This document shows, one piece after another, positions 25,092 to 33,482 of a stretch of 43,625 nucleotides of DNA. The notes below the pieces were generated by a model that was not told where the DNA came from, ran no database searches, and worked only from the letters and a program-made list of their open reading frames with translations. How positions within the stretch are numbered: the first letter of the stretch is position 1; each line of letters opens with the position of its first letter. The DNA is taken from contig NZ_JAHYSG010000101.1 in NCBI RefSeq assembly GCF_022095675.1, forward strand, positions 1 to 43,625, read 5' to 3'. This DNA comes from Dactylosporangium sp. AC04546. GTDB lineage: Bacteria; Actinomycetota; Actinomycetes; Mycobacteriales; Micromonosporaceae. Made by a program: the position numbers and the translations under genes.

Positions 25092-25688
25092 GTTCCGCGC
25101 CTCGAACGTGACCCGGTACTGCCCGCCGTCGCCGTTGAACACCAGGTCGCGGCCGACGACCTGCCCGGACTCGGCGCGGGTCAACTCGTCGGCGGTGAAC
25201 CGCAGCTCCTGCGGCCCGCCGATCTTGTCGTCGAAGTTCGGCGCGCCGGTCGGCGTGCCGAGCGCCCCGTTGACGTCGGCGATGAGCTTGCTGACCTTGT
25301 CGCCGCGGCTCAGGCTGAGGCTGCCGAACAGCGACGAGGTCACGACACCCTTCACGATCGCGCGCAGCGCTTCCGGGTCGCCGTCGTCGTTCTCCATCAT
25401 CGCGGCGATCAGGATGGCGCGGTCCGGGTCGCGCAGGTCGGCCCGGTCGCCGTTGATGCCCCAGAACGCCTGCGGGTTGCCGCCGAGCGTCTGCGTATCG
25501 TCCTCGTAGAAGTCGTCCTCCAGCGGCCCGTACCGCACCACCTCGAACGCCGGCAGCGGCACGCCGAACCCGGCCACCGACACCGTCGCCGCCAGGTCGA
25601 CCGCGACGACGAGGACGTACGGCTCGTCACCGCCGATCTCGCTCGTGCCCTCGTCGCAATGGATCCGCCGCAGGTACATTTTGATCAT
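24063..25688 (-). CDS. Predicted seven-bladed beta-propeller lectin-like protein
   Basis: A 541-residue protein with no signal peptide. Residues 1-~200 are a globular domain (DEPYVLVVAVDLAATV, FWGINGDRADLRDPDRAILI, MENDDGDPEALRAIVKG) of a kind found with lectin repeats in actinomycetes. The rest is seven repeats of 49 residues: SRIP-SMEVWW, then DGSVQGAFWYEGGNW and YELAPAGSAS. The first strand of blade 1 (NPFWGRFALAPGGSAS) and the truncated last repeat (ending DAYWYE) complete each other, predicting a closed seven-bladed propeller like the PLL/BPL-type lectins. Four blades are nearly identical. The ATG at 25688 has GGGGA 8 nt upstream. A sugar-binding role is inference. Confidence 0.82.
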   Translation of the reverse strand: MIKMYLRRIHCDEGTSEIGGDEPYVLVVAVDLAATVSVAGFGVPLPAFEVVRYGPLEDDFYEDDTQTLGGNPQAFWGINGDRADLRDPDRAILIAAMMENDDGDPEALRAIVKGVVTSSLFGSLSLSRGDKVSKLIADVNGALGTPTGAPNFDDKIGGPQELRFTADELTRAESGQVVGRDLVFNGDGGQYRVTFEARNPFWGRFALAPGGSASGAGAATAVSRIPNSMEVWWIAPNGSVQGAFWYEGGNWGHYELAPAGSASPNGGISAVSRIPNSMEVWWTGANGSVQGAFWYEGGNWGHYELAPAGSASGNGGLASVSRIPNSMEVWWIAPNGSMQGAFWYEGGNWGRYELAPGGSGSTNGGVAAASRIPNSMEVWWTGADGSVHGAYWYEGGSWVRYDIAPPGTASFNGGITALSRIPTSMELWWIGRDEAVHGAYWYEGGQWQRYELAPAGSAVGHSAIAGVSRIPGSMELWWVGRDGSVQDAFWYEGGQWRRYQLDPAGSAAASGGLAAVSRIPQSMEIWWVGGDGSVQDAYWYE

Positions 25689-25785
25689 TGCAATTCCCCA
25701 ATCCGGCCGTAGCGGCCTGTCAGGGGAGGGAGCCCGCAGCGGCCGGTCTGATACACGCAACGGCGGTATGTTTGCGCGGTCCGCC

Positions 25786-25825
25786 GTCAGGTGCACGCTT
25801 CTGCCGCGAAGTGAGCGGTCCCGAT
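25786..25825 (+). repeat. Imperfect direct repeat, copy 2
   Basis: This is the second copy of the element described at 22741. It lies ~100 bases upstream of the propeller-lectin start, outside any gene. Otherwise 25689-25881 shows nothing recognisable. Confidence 0.5.
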
Positions 25826-25881
25826 TGGCCCACGCGTCGCTTGAGACTGAACAATCGGTGCGCGATGACGATGTGGGCGCC

Positions 25882-26133
25882 TCACGCTGCGGATGGGTTC
25901 GTCGCGGCCACTACCAGCGTGTACTCGGCGTCCACCACGAAACTGCCCGACTCACCGTGGATGCGGACGGTGTGCTCGCCGGCGGTGGGCGGGTCGATGC
26001 GCGCCCACAGGCCGCAGCCGATGCCGCGGGTCTTGCCAGAGGTTTGGGTCACTGGGTTGCGCGGCCGAGCCATGAGCGGATGGACCTGCCGTTGGTCCGC
26101 CTCGATTGTGCACCGGACTGCACACGCCCGCAC
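25882..26133 (-). CDS. Small protein, probably C-terminal part of a secreted-protein family
   Basis: An 83-residue product with a GTG start. The core CTIEADQRQVHPLMARPR, then GCGLWARIDPPTAGEHTVRI and HGESGSFVVDAEYTLVVA looks like the C-terminal beta-domain of longer secreted actinobacterial proteins. There is no signal peptide and an in-frame TGA lies just upstream, so the gene may be a truncated relic. It has no clear ribosome site. It lies upstream of the lectin gene on the same strand. From 26134 to 26330 no other gene is seen. Confidence 0.5.
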   Translation of the reverse strand: MRACAVRCTIEADQRQVHPLMARPRNPVTQTSGKTRGIGCGLWARIDPPTAGEHTVRIHGESGSFVVDAEYTLVVAATNPSAA

Positions 26134-26330
26134 TGATCGGACGCCGTCCGTGCGGGATCAGTCGTCGGACCGGCAGTCGGCACGCACCATCACCGACGAG
26201 CGCTATCCGTCACTGAACAAGTCGGCGGTCGTGCCGCCAGTCAACAAGATGCCGATGAGCGGCGGTAAAGGTCAGGCTCCGGCATCAAACTGGGTAGCAG
26301 CTCTCTGTACGCACGGGGAGCATTGCGCGC

Positions 26331-26780
26331 ATGACACAGAACGCGACGCCGGCGGCGCGGGGATGCATCTTCTGCGCCATCGTGGCCCGACAGGCCGACG
26401 CCAGTGTGGTGCACGAGGACGAGACCGTCGTGGCCTTCATGGACCTGAACCCCGTCACACCCGGCCATCTTCTCGTCGTATCACGCGAGCACGCGGTGGG
26501 CCTCGAAGACCTCGACGGAGCCACGAGCGCCCACATTTGGTCGGTCGGTCATGACATGGCACGAGCCTTGCGACGCTCAAGCCTGCGCTGCGAGGGAATC
26601 AACGTCCTCCTTTGTGACGGGGAAGTCGCCTTCCAGACGGTCTTCCACTTCCACCTTCACGTCATCCCTCGCTACGCAGGAGACGGCTGGACCCTCAAGG
26701 CCAACTCGCCGGAACGCGAGAGATCACTCCTCGACAGCGACGCGCAAGCGATCAAAGACGCTGTCGCGTCGACGGACTGA
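26331..26780 (+). CDS. HIT family protein
   Basis: A 149-residue histidine-triad protein. CIFCAIVAR (~12-20, a CxxC zinc-like pair), FMDLNPVTPGHLLVVSREH (~36-54) and the triad HFHLHVIPR with His106, His108 and His110 are all present, so it should be an active nucleotide hydrolase/transferase of the HIT superfamily. The natural substrate is not known. The ATG at 26331 is preceded by GGGGAG about 11 nt upstream, a little far. It is transcribed alone in front of the lipoprotein gene. Confidence 0.92.
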   Translation: MTQNATPAARGCIFCAIVARQADASVVHEDETVVAFMDLNPVTPGHLLVVSREHAVGLEDLDGATSAHIWSVGHDMARALRRSSLRCEGINVLLCDGEVAFQTVFHFHLHVIPRYAGDGWTLKANSPERERSLLDSDAQAIKDAVASTD

Positions 26781-26903
26781 CCCTCGATCCGCACACGGCG
26801 ATTGTCGGCACTCTGGGCGCCGTCCTGCCGTTCATATGATGCCAAGTGGCTGTCACAAGCGGCGCTCTGCCTCCGACAGCCACCCCGACAGGAGGATCAA
26901 ACG

Positions 26904-27428
26904 TTGAACGTGCGTCGTATATCTGCCGCGCTGCTCGGGACCGCGCTGCTGATGCCGACGTCGGGGTGCGGCGGAAACGCCGTGGAAGGACCTTCCGCGG
27001 CGTCCGGACCGGCCGAATGCCCTTCGACATTCTCGTGGTTTGCCGAGTCGCCCGGCCCGTCTCCAGATAGGAACGGCGACCTGGTCGGCAGCGGTGCGGA
27101 CACGGCGCTGTTATGTGTCTACCCGTTCAACGCCGAAGACAGCGCGGGCAGTTTCCGGCTCGGGCAGAGCCTGCCGGCCACGAAAAATCCGGACCGGGTC
27201 ACCAGCTACCTCAATGGGCTGTCCGCAGTCGATCCGGCGGTCGTTTCCGCCTGCGCGATGATGGGACGTGACCAGTACCAAATCGCTCTCGGCTACCCCG
27301 CTGGAACACACACGGTCGTCCGGGTCGAGGTCAACTGCGGCAGGGTCTCCGCTACCGGGGCGACCCGCCGCCTCCAGCGCACTGACACCTTGCTGGCCTT
27401 TTGGCCGCTCCCTGCAGCTACTGGCTGA
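26904..27428 (+). CDS. Putative lipoprotein
   Basis: A 174-residue product with a lipoprotein signal: basic MNVRR, a hydrophobic core (ISAALLGTALLMP) and TSGC with Cys22 as the predicted lipidation site. The mature protein has conserved-looking cysteines (CPSTFSW, LLCVYPF, VSACAMM, VNCGRV) that could form two disulfides, and resembles DUF3558-like outer proteins in spacing, but I cannot assign a family. The TTG at 26904 is chosen because GGAGG lies 8 nt upstream and the next codons give the signal peptide; upstream in-frame starts would bury it. The 26781-26903 gap holds nothing else recognised. Confidence 0.75.
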   Translation: MNVRRISAALLGTALLMPTSGCGGNAVEGPSAASGPAECPSTFSWFAESPGPSPDRNGDLVGSGADTALLCVYPFNAEDSAGSFRLGQSLPATKNPDRVTSYLNGLSAVDPAVVSACAMMGRDQYQIALGYPAGTHTVVRVEVNCGRVSATGATRRLQRTDTLLAFWPLPAATG

Positions 27429-27569
27429 CGGTGGTGGTTACGTCGCGATCCGCACCGTACGCCCGGATACGTCACCTGGATCGGCCATGCCGACCGACCC
27501 GAGTGATGAGTTGTCGCGCCCGCACCCGTCACACCTACGACGGGACACAACAAGGCGCGGGAGGATGAC

Positions 27570-28571
27570 GTGATGGGTGCGGACACGCGGCTGGAGGAGC
27601 TGGGCGTGAGCGGTCTGGGCGAGGTCGACGAGCCGGCGTTCTCGGGGCTGGCCGAGCGGCACCGGCGGGAGCTGCACGTGCACTGCTACCGGATGCTCGG
27701 GTCCTTCGAGGACGCCGAGGACACCGTGCAGGAGACGTTCCTGCGTGCCTGGCGGCGGCGGGAGACCTTCGAGGGGCGGTCGACGTTCCGGGCCTGGCTG
27801 TACCGGATCGCCACCAACGCCTGCCTGGACCTGCTCGCCAAGTGCCGCCCGGAGCCTGCGACCGGCGGCGAGGTGCTGTGGCTACAACCGTACCCGGACC
27901 GGCTGCTCGACGAGCTGCCCGCGGGCGACGCGGACGAGCCGGAGACCGTTGCCGTCGCGCGGGAGACGATCGAGCTGGCGTACCTGGTCGCCGTCCAGCA
28001 CCTCGCGCCGCGCCCGCGGGCCGTGCTGATCCTGCGGGACGTGCTCGGCTGGCCGGCGAAGGACGTCGCGGAGCTCCTCGGGGACTCCGTCAACTCCGTG
28101 AACAGCGCGCTGCAGCGGGCCCGTGCCGGCATGCGGGAGCACCTGCCCGCCGAGCGGCAGGACTGGACCGGCGGCGCGGAGGACGCCGGGACGCGCGAGC
28201 TGGTGCGCCGCTACACGGACGCCAGCGTGGCCACGGACATCGACCGGCTCGCCGCACTGCTGCGCGACGACGTCCGCTGCTCGATGCCGCCCACGCCGGG
28301 CCTGTACGTCGGCCGCGACACGGTGGTGAACGACTGGATCGAGAGCGGCTTCCAGGACATGGAACACCTGCGCGCCGTCCAGACCGCCGTGAACCGGCAG
28401 CCCGCCGTCGCCTTCTACCACTGGCGGCAGCAGGAGGGCGCGTACCTGCCGCTGACGATCGACGTCCTGCGCGTCACCGGCGGAGCGATCACCGAGATCA
28501 TCACGTTCCACGACGACCAGTTCCCGCGGCTCGGGCTGCCGGAGCGCCTGCCGGCGGACGGCACGGAGTAG
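27570..28571 (+). CDS. ECF RNA polymerase sigma factor with SnoaL-like C-terminal domain
   Basis: A 333-residue sigma factor. Region 2 (~25-95) shows HCYRMLGSFEDAEDTVQETF and FEGRSTFRAWLYRIATNACL; region 4 (~135-195) shows APRPRAVLILRDVLGWPAKD and VAELLGDSVNSVNSALQRAR. Residues ~205-325 form a SnoaL-like domain (TRELVRRYTDASVATDIDRL, FYHWRQQEGAYLPLTIDVLR). Long ECF factors of this type often lack a classical anti-sigma and use the C-terminal domain for control. The GTG at 27570 (ATG at 27573 next) has GGGAGG 5-8 nt upstream. A small cupin-like ORF follows after 5 nt, so they are likely co-transcribed. Confidence 0.9.
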   Translation: MMGADTRLEELGVSGLGEVDEPAFSGLAERHRRELHVHCYRMLGSFEDAEDTVQETFLRAWRRRETFEGRSTFRAWLYRIATNACLDLLAKCRPEPATGGEVLWLQPYPDRLLDELPAGDADEPETVAVARETIELAYLVAVQHLAPRPRAVLILRDVLGWPAKDVAELLGDSVNSVNSALQRARAGMREHLPAERQDWTGGAEDAGTRELVRRYTDASVATDIDRLAALLRDDVRCSMPPTPGLYVGRDTVVNDWIESGFQDMEHLRAVQTAVNRQPAVAFYHWRQQEGAYLPLTIDVLRVTGGAITEIITFHDDQFPRLGLPERLPADGTE

Positions 28572-28576
28572 TCCCG

Positions 28577-28873
28577 GTGTGGACGCTCGCGCTGCGCGGC
28601 GGCGAGCGTGTCGCGGTGGTCGCCGCGCAGTGGCGCGACGCGTTCGCCGTCGTCACCCGCGGCCGGGTGCAGCTGGAGCTGCGCGACGGCGAGCCCGGGC
28701 CGGTCCTCGGACGCGACGCCGGGTTCTGGCTGCGCGGCACCGGCGTCCGCGCCCTGCGGAACCCCGGCCGACGCACGGCGACAGTGCGCATCGTCACGCC
28801 CAGGGCCAGGACCGCCACATGCCAGTCACCACACCCCGCACGCCAGTTACCGAACGATGGAGGTACCACATGA
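28577..28873 (+). CDS. Small cupin-like protein
   Basis: A 98-residue product starting at GTG 28577, 5 nt after the sigma-factor stop. The first ~75 residues (VWTLALRGGERVAVVAAQWR, VVTRGRVQLELRDGEPG, GRDAGFWLRGTGVRALRNPG) have the strand-turn-strand rhythm of a single small cupin barrel, without an obvious metal-binding His cluster. The last ~20 residues are less convincing. Its TGA overlaps the ATG of the next gene (ATGA), which supports real translation and coupling. Function is unknown; a link with the sigma factor is suggested by position only. Confidence 0.6.
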   Translation: MWTLALRGGERVAVVAAQWRDAFAVVTRGRVQLELRDGEPGPVLGRDAGFWLRGTGVRALRNPGRRTATVRIVTPRARTATCQSPHPARQLPNDGGTT

Positions 28874-29325
28874 GCAGCATGAACGACGCCGAAGTGGTCG
28901 CCGGCCCGGCATCGGGCCGGACCAGCCGCACCCACCGGCTCCGCGGGCTCGCCGGCACCGGCCTCATGGCCACGCTCGCGGCGATGGTGGCCACCACCCT
29001 CGCCGCCGCGCTCGCCCAGGCCGCCGGCGTCGACTTCGAGGTCCCCGACGGTGGCGAGACGATCCCGTTGCCCGGGTTCACCGTCGTGACCGGCTTCTTC
29101 TCGGTCGTGGGCGTCGTCATTGCCGTCGCGCTGCTGCGCTGGAGCGCTCGCCCCGCAAGGCGATTCGTGTGGACGGCGGTGTCGCTGACCGCGATCTCGC
29201 TGGTCCCGCCCCTCATCTCCGGGGCGAACACCGCCACCACCACCGCCCTCCTGATGCTCCACCTCGTCCCTGCGGCGGTGATGATCCCAACCCTGACGCG
29301 GAGCCTGCGCACCCGGACCGCTTGA
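28870..29325 (+). CDS. DUF6069-like membrane protein
   Basis: A 151-residue integral membrane protein with four hydrophobic segments: ~26-48 (GLMATLAAMVATTLAAALAQ), ~68-90 (TVVTGFFSVVGVVIAVALLR), ~98-118 (VWTAVSLTAISLVPPLI) and ~122-140 (ALLMLHLVPAAVMIPTL). The pattern fits the DUF6069 family of actinobacterial membrane proteins. The ATG at 28870 has GGAGG 6 nt upstream and overlaps the stop of the cupin-like ORF. The set sigma factor, cupin-like ORF and this gene looks like one transcript, so this protein may belong to the sigma factor's regulon. Confidence 0.75.
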   Translation: MSSMNDAEVVAGPASGRTSRTHRLRGLAGTGLMATLAAMVATTLAAALAQAAGVDFEVPDGGETIPLPGFTVVTGFFSVVGVVIAVALLRWSARPARRFVWTAVSLTAISLVPPLISGANTATTTALLMLHLVPAAVMIPTLTRSLRTRTA

Positions 29326-29495
29326 CGCTGGTCACTGTCCGCGGCGACACCGAGCCGGCGGTGTACGACCTGGGCCTGCTCGCCGCCGGCGGCAACGCCC
29401 CGGTCCTGTCGTTCCGGGCGCCGTGGACGCGGTGGCACCCGGCCTCGACGTCGCGGTGTTCACCGGGCTGGGTCCCGCGACGTCCCGGCACACGC
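29326..29495. other. Gap with possible oxidoreductase gene fragment
   Basis: Between the convergent ends no intact gene is seen. On the plus strand near 29422-29485 a short frame reads VDAVAPGLDVAVFTGLG, like the beginning of an NADPH-dependent FMN reductase, but it has neither the correct upstream start nor a continuation. It may be a relic. Confidence 0.25.
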
Positions 29496-32400
29496 TCATC
29501 GGCCGCCGGGGGCGACGACGATGCGGACGGGCTCGCAGTACACGATCCGGCCGAAGGCGCAGATCTTGGGCTGGGCCCAGAACTCACCCGGTGGCGTCCC
29601 GACCGGGACGGCGACGGGGAACTCGACGCTCTGTGCCGATCCGGGCGCGATGGTGAAGCCCTGGGTCGGCTCGCTCGTCAGCGCCCAGATGTAGTGCGGG
29701 GTGATGAGCTGGGCGTGGCCCTGCAGCGGGGTGCGCAGGTCGTGGCTCACCCGCACGCGGACGTGGCCACGCGCCCCGGGGGTCAGCGTGAGCTCCCGGG
29801 ACTCGGCGTGCGCGTGCAGCAGCGGCCCGGGCTCGGGCCGGCCCACGGGCACGACGAGGGCGTCCTGCAGCTGCTGGCCCCGGTGGGCGATGCTCGCCGT
29901 GACCGCGTACCAGCCGGGTTCGGCGTCGTCGGGCGCCGTGACGGTGACCGGCACACTGGCGTGGCCGCCGGCGACGACGCTCATGTGCCTCGACCGGGGG
30001 GTGGCGACCCAGCCCTCCGGCGCCGTGACGAGCAGCTCTCCGTCGTAGTCGGCGTCGGTGTCGTCGCTGACGATCTGCGCGCACATCCGCACGCCGTCGC
30101 CTGGCTGGTCGTCCGGCCGGAGGGTGAGCGCGACCGGCAGGTTGCCCATGGGCGCGGGGCCGCAGTTGTGCAGCCAGTAGCGGGTGAACACGGGCTGCAC
30201 GGGTTCGGTGCCCGTCACGAGCGCTGTCGCGCCCCGCTCGGCGCGCGCCGGCGACAGGGCCAGCGACGTGATCCGGTACCCCTCGACGTCGAGCCGCAGC
30301 TGCCGGCCGTCGTGCTCGAGGGGCGCGCCGGGGCGGTCGAGCAGGTCGGCGGCCGTGGCCGCGGCGATACCGCCGGCGATGCGGATCGCGACGCTGCCGG
30401 ACCGGCCGTGGGGCTCGTAGCCGCGGACGATCAGGCTGTCGCACGCGTCGGCCGGCGCCGCGGAGCCGGTGGCGAGCGGCTCCCCCCGCGGCTTGACCGC
30501 GGTGACGACGAAGGCCCCGGCGGGCTCGACGCTCAACAGGGATCCGGTGGCCGGCAGCGCCCCGTCGCCGGCCGGCGCGGCGGTCGCGGCGAGCGGATGG
30601 TTGACGGACTGCCCGGCGGCGACGAACCCGGCGGTGCGCCATCCGCCGGGGCCGCTCACCAGGTGGTACTCGAAGCGCCGGCTGGTGAGGTGCTGGAAGC
30701 TGCGCCCGCCAGGTGCGTTGAGGTCCGGGAAGTTGACCGCGGTGCCGGTGGGCCAGCCGGTGCACGCGCGGGCCAGCGACATGTTCAGCGTGCCGTCGGG
30801 CTCGACCGCGAAGCCGGGGGTGCCGCGGTTGAGCAGCGCGACGGCGTAGTCCTCGACGGTCGTCTCGCCGTGGTGCAGCGCGGACGGCTGGGTGACGTGC
30901 ACGTTCGCGTCGCCGAGGTCGTCGAGGAGCTCGGTGAGGGCCCGCTGCTCGGCGTCCGCGTCGGTGCCGGCGATCAGCAGGACGGGCAGGTCCCGGATCG
31001 AGCGCACGTCGGCGCCCGGCCGCCAGACCTCGCCGAGCGGCCGCTCGGCCGGGATCCAGAGGCGGGCCGTGCCGGTGGCGGCGAGCTGAGCGGCCAGTTC
31101 GGCGGCGAACGGCGCCCGCGCACGGTCGAGCAGCTCGGCGACGAAGCCATTGCGCTGCGGGGTGCCGACCGCGACGCGGCAGTCGGGGAGGTTGGAGTCG
31201 GTGTCGAGTGCGCCGTACCGGTTTCCCGCCGCGCTCGTCACGGTGGCGGTGACACCCGCCCGGGCCAGCCCGACGGCGAGCTGCCGGGTCGGGGGCAGGC
31301 CCTCGTCGCCGTCGGGGACGACGATCTCGGCGATGGACACCGCCCGCGAGCGCGCTGAGTGCTCTGAGCGCTCGTGTGAATCGTGCAGGTGGACGGTCAG
31401 CGCCGCGGCGAGGCCGAACCACTGGTGTGCCGTGTTGTCCAGGGTCCGGGGGTGCTCCGCCGCGTCGGCGTCGAGCAGGGCGTAGCCGCGGCCGATGACG
31501 GCGGCCGCGGTCTCGCTGACGGGCATGCCGCCCGGGACGTCGCAGGGCATGCGCACCCGCAGGAGCCGGTCGGTGGCGGCGAACCCGTCGATGGCCGTGG
31601 CGAAGTCGATCCGGTCGATGCCGTACCACAGGGTGGTCTGCTGCGTGTAGCGGCACCCGTCGACCGTCGCGGTGGCGGTGATGCGCTCGCCGATCGGGCA
31701 GCGTTCGACGGTGACGGCCGCCGCGGTGTCCGCGCTGCGCCAGGCGACGGCGTGCGGGAGCAGGTGCCATGGGCCCTCGCCGAACTCGGGATGGTCGCGG
31801 TGCTCGGCGACGCAGACCAGCTCGTTGCCGACCCGGCCCGGCGGGAGGAGGTCCCGGGCGGCGGTGAGGTCGGTGATCTCGGTCAGGGCGCCGCCCCGCG
31901 CGGGGTCCGCACGAACCCGGTAGCGGCCGTTGGCGACGCCCGTTCCCTCGGCGGGTTGCCACGCGGACGCCGGCGCCTCCCCGGTGCCGGGCAGCAGGCG
32001 GTAGGTGCGGTAGCCCATCGACGGCACGTCACGGGCGACCCACCGCAGCAGCGCCCGGCCCGGCCGGCCGTCGGCGGCGGGCGTGATGGCCTCGGTGAGG
32101 TACGGGACCGGGACCCCGCTGTCGTCGGTGAGCGTGACACCCACGGCCGGTTCGAGGTCGATCTCCAGGCCGACGGTGTCCGTCCGGGGGTGCGCCAGCG
32201 GGTTGAACACGACGACCGCGGTGCCCTCCCCGCGGGTGTCGACGTGCCGGGCCAGGTGCCGGCGGGCCGAGCGGTCCACGTCGGCGGCCAGGTCGTGCGC
32301 CTCGCGCCAGCCGGCGACCAGGTCGAGGTACACCTGGTCGGACTGGGTGCCGGTGACCGCGTCGTGGTGCGCGCCGAACAGCAGCAGCCGCCACGCCTTG

Positions 32401-33482
32401 TCGACGGCCTCGGCGGGGTAGGCCGCGCCGTGCAGCGCGGCGAAGGTGGCCCACTTCTCGGCGTCCAGCAGCCTCGTCTCCACCAGGCGGTGGGCCTGCT
32501 TGGTGTCGATCGCGGTGACGTCCTTGCCGGTGTAGATCGGGTTCATGTCCCGGGTCTGCGGCGTGGCCTGAACACCCCTCGCGGCGAGCTCGTCGCGCAC
32601 GGCGGCGAAGAAGTCGCGCGGCAGGCCGTAGCGCAGCCGCACCTGCGGGTACCGCTCGTCCCAGGCCGCGCGCAGCTCGGTGACCCAGCGCATGGGCGGG
32701 CTGAAGTCGCTGCCCATCGGGATCATGACGTTGCGGGTCGCGGCGGCCGGGCGCAGCTGGGTGAACAGCTCGTGCAGCTCCGCCGCCGCGGTCTGCGGGT
32801 CCTGGGCGGCGTCGAGGCTGAAGCCGGCCGAGTAGTGCCCGGCCATGTAGTGGGTGAGCAGGCCGTCCCCGCCGGGCGACACCCACTCGAACTCGGTGGG
32901 GAACTGGGTCGGCGCGAACGGCTTGCGGTGCTCGCGGATGTTCCAGCTGGTCAGCATGGGCCCCCACTGGTGGTAGGGGCCGCGGGCGAAGGCGATCGAG
33001 GTCAGCCCGGCGCCGGCCATCACCTGCGCGAACTGCGGATCGTGGCCGAACACGTCCAGCTGCCACGCGGTGGACGGGACGCCTCCGACGACGTGCCGCT
33101 GGAACCCGGTGCCGTGCACGGCGTTGCGGATCGTCGTCTCGATGCCGGTGAGGTTGGTGTTGGGCTCGTTGTAGGTGCCGCCGACCAGCTCCAGGCGGCC
33201 CTGCGCGATCAGCCGCCGGATGAGCTCGCGGTCCTCGGGATACGTGTCCCAGTACGGCTTGAGGTAGTCGACCTCGGCGAGGACCACGCTGTACCGCGGA
33301 TCCTCGTGGATCTTCGCCAGGTGCGCCTTGACGAGGCTGAACGCGCTGTGCCCGGGCCAGGCGTAGCGCGCCTCGCCCGCGTCGGTGGCCTGCTGGTCCC
33401 AGGTCTGGGTGTACGCGGACTGGGTGTTCCACCACACCGGGTCGTAGTGGAAGTGCGGGATGAGCCAGACGGTCCAGTTCAC
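29496..33482 (-). CDS. Alpha-mannosidase, glycoside hydrolase family 38
   Basis: A 1328-residue GH38 enzyme, long for the family. The N-terminal catalytic domain carries the zinc ligands in IPHFHYDPVWW (His12, Asp14), the nucleophile Asp143 in WQLDVFGHD and the third zinc ligand in GAHHDAVTGT (His372/His373). The middle and C-terminal GH38 beta-domains follow (to ~1050), and the last ~250 residues look like added Ig/NEW3-type beta-domains (GWYAVTASI, GFTIAPGSAQSVEFPVAVPV). No signal peptide is seen, so it probably works in the cytoplasm on imported mannosides. The GTG at 33482 overlaps the permease stop (GTGA): it is the last gene of the sugar-import operon. Confidence 0.93.
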   Translation of the reverse strand: MNWTVWLIPHFHYDPVWWNTQSAYTQTWDQQATDAGEARYAWPGHSAFSLVKAHLAKIHEDPRYSVVLAEVDYLKPYWDTYPEDRELIRRLIAQGRLELVGGTYNEPNTNLTGIETTIRNAVHGTGFQRHVVGGVPSTAWQLDVFGHDPQFAQVMAGAGLTSIAFARGPYHQWGPMLTSWNIREHRKPFAPTQFPTEFEWVSPGGDGLLTHYMAGHYSAGFSLDAAQDPQTAAAELHELFTQLRPAAATRNVMIPMGSDFSPPMRWVTELRAAWDERYPQVRLRYGLPRDFFAAVRDELAARGVQATPQTRDMNPIYTGKDVTAIDTKQAHRLVETRLLDAEKWATFAALHGAAYPAEAVDKAWRLLLFGAHHDAVTGTQSDQVYLDLVAGWREAHDLAADVDRSARRHLARHVDTRGEGTAVVVFNPLAHPRTDTVGLEIDLEPAVGVTLTDDSGVPVPYLTEAITPAADGRPGRALLRWVARDVPSMGYRTYRLLPGTGEAPASAWQPAEGTGVANGRYRVRADPARGGALTEITDLTAARDLLPPGRVGNELVCVAEHRDHPEFGEGPWHLLPHAVAWRSADTAAAVTVERCPIGERITATATVDGCRYTQQTTLWYGIDRIDFATAIDGFAATDRLLRVRMPCDVPGGMPVSETAAAVIGRGYALLDADAAEHPRTLDNTAHQWFGLAAALTVHLHDSHERSEHSARSRAVSIAEIVVPDGDEGLPPTRQLAVGLARAGVTATVTSAAGNRYGALDTDSNLPDCRVAVGTPQRNGFVAELLDRARAPFAAELAAQLAATGTARLWIPAERPLGEVWRPGADVRSIRDLPVLLIAGTDADAEQRALTELLDDLGDANVHVTQPSALHHGETTVEDYAVALLNRGTPGFAVEPDGTLNMSLARACTGWPTGTAVNFPDLNAPGGRSFQHLTSRRFEYHLVSGPGGWRTAGFVAAGQSVNHPLAATAAPAGDGALPATGSLLSVEPAGAFVVTAVKPRGEPLATGSAAPADACDSLIVRGYEPHGRSGSVAIRIAGGIAAATAADLLDRPGAPLEHDGRQLRLDVEGYRITSLALSPARAERGATALVTGTEPVQPVFTRYWLHNCGPAPMGNLPVALTLRPDDQPGDGVRMCAQIVSDDTDADYDGELLVTAPEGWVATPRSRHMSVVAGGHASVPVTVTAPDDAEPGWYAVTASIAHRGQQLQDALVVPVGRPEPGPLLHAHAESRELTLTPGARGHVRVRVSHDLRTPLQGHAQLITPHYIWALTSEPTQGFTIAPGSAQSVEFPVAVPVGTPPGEFWAQPKICAFGRIVYCEPVRIVVAPGGR

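Noticed and set aside
29322..29500. A TTG-started ORF overlapping the end of the DUF6069-like gene
   Set aside because: The frame runs into antisense of the mannosidase without any family signal; kept only as a possible relic.
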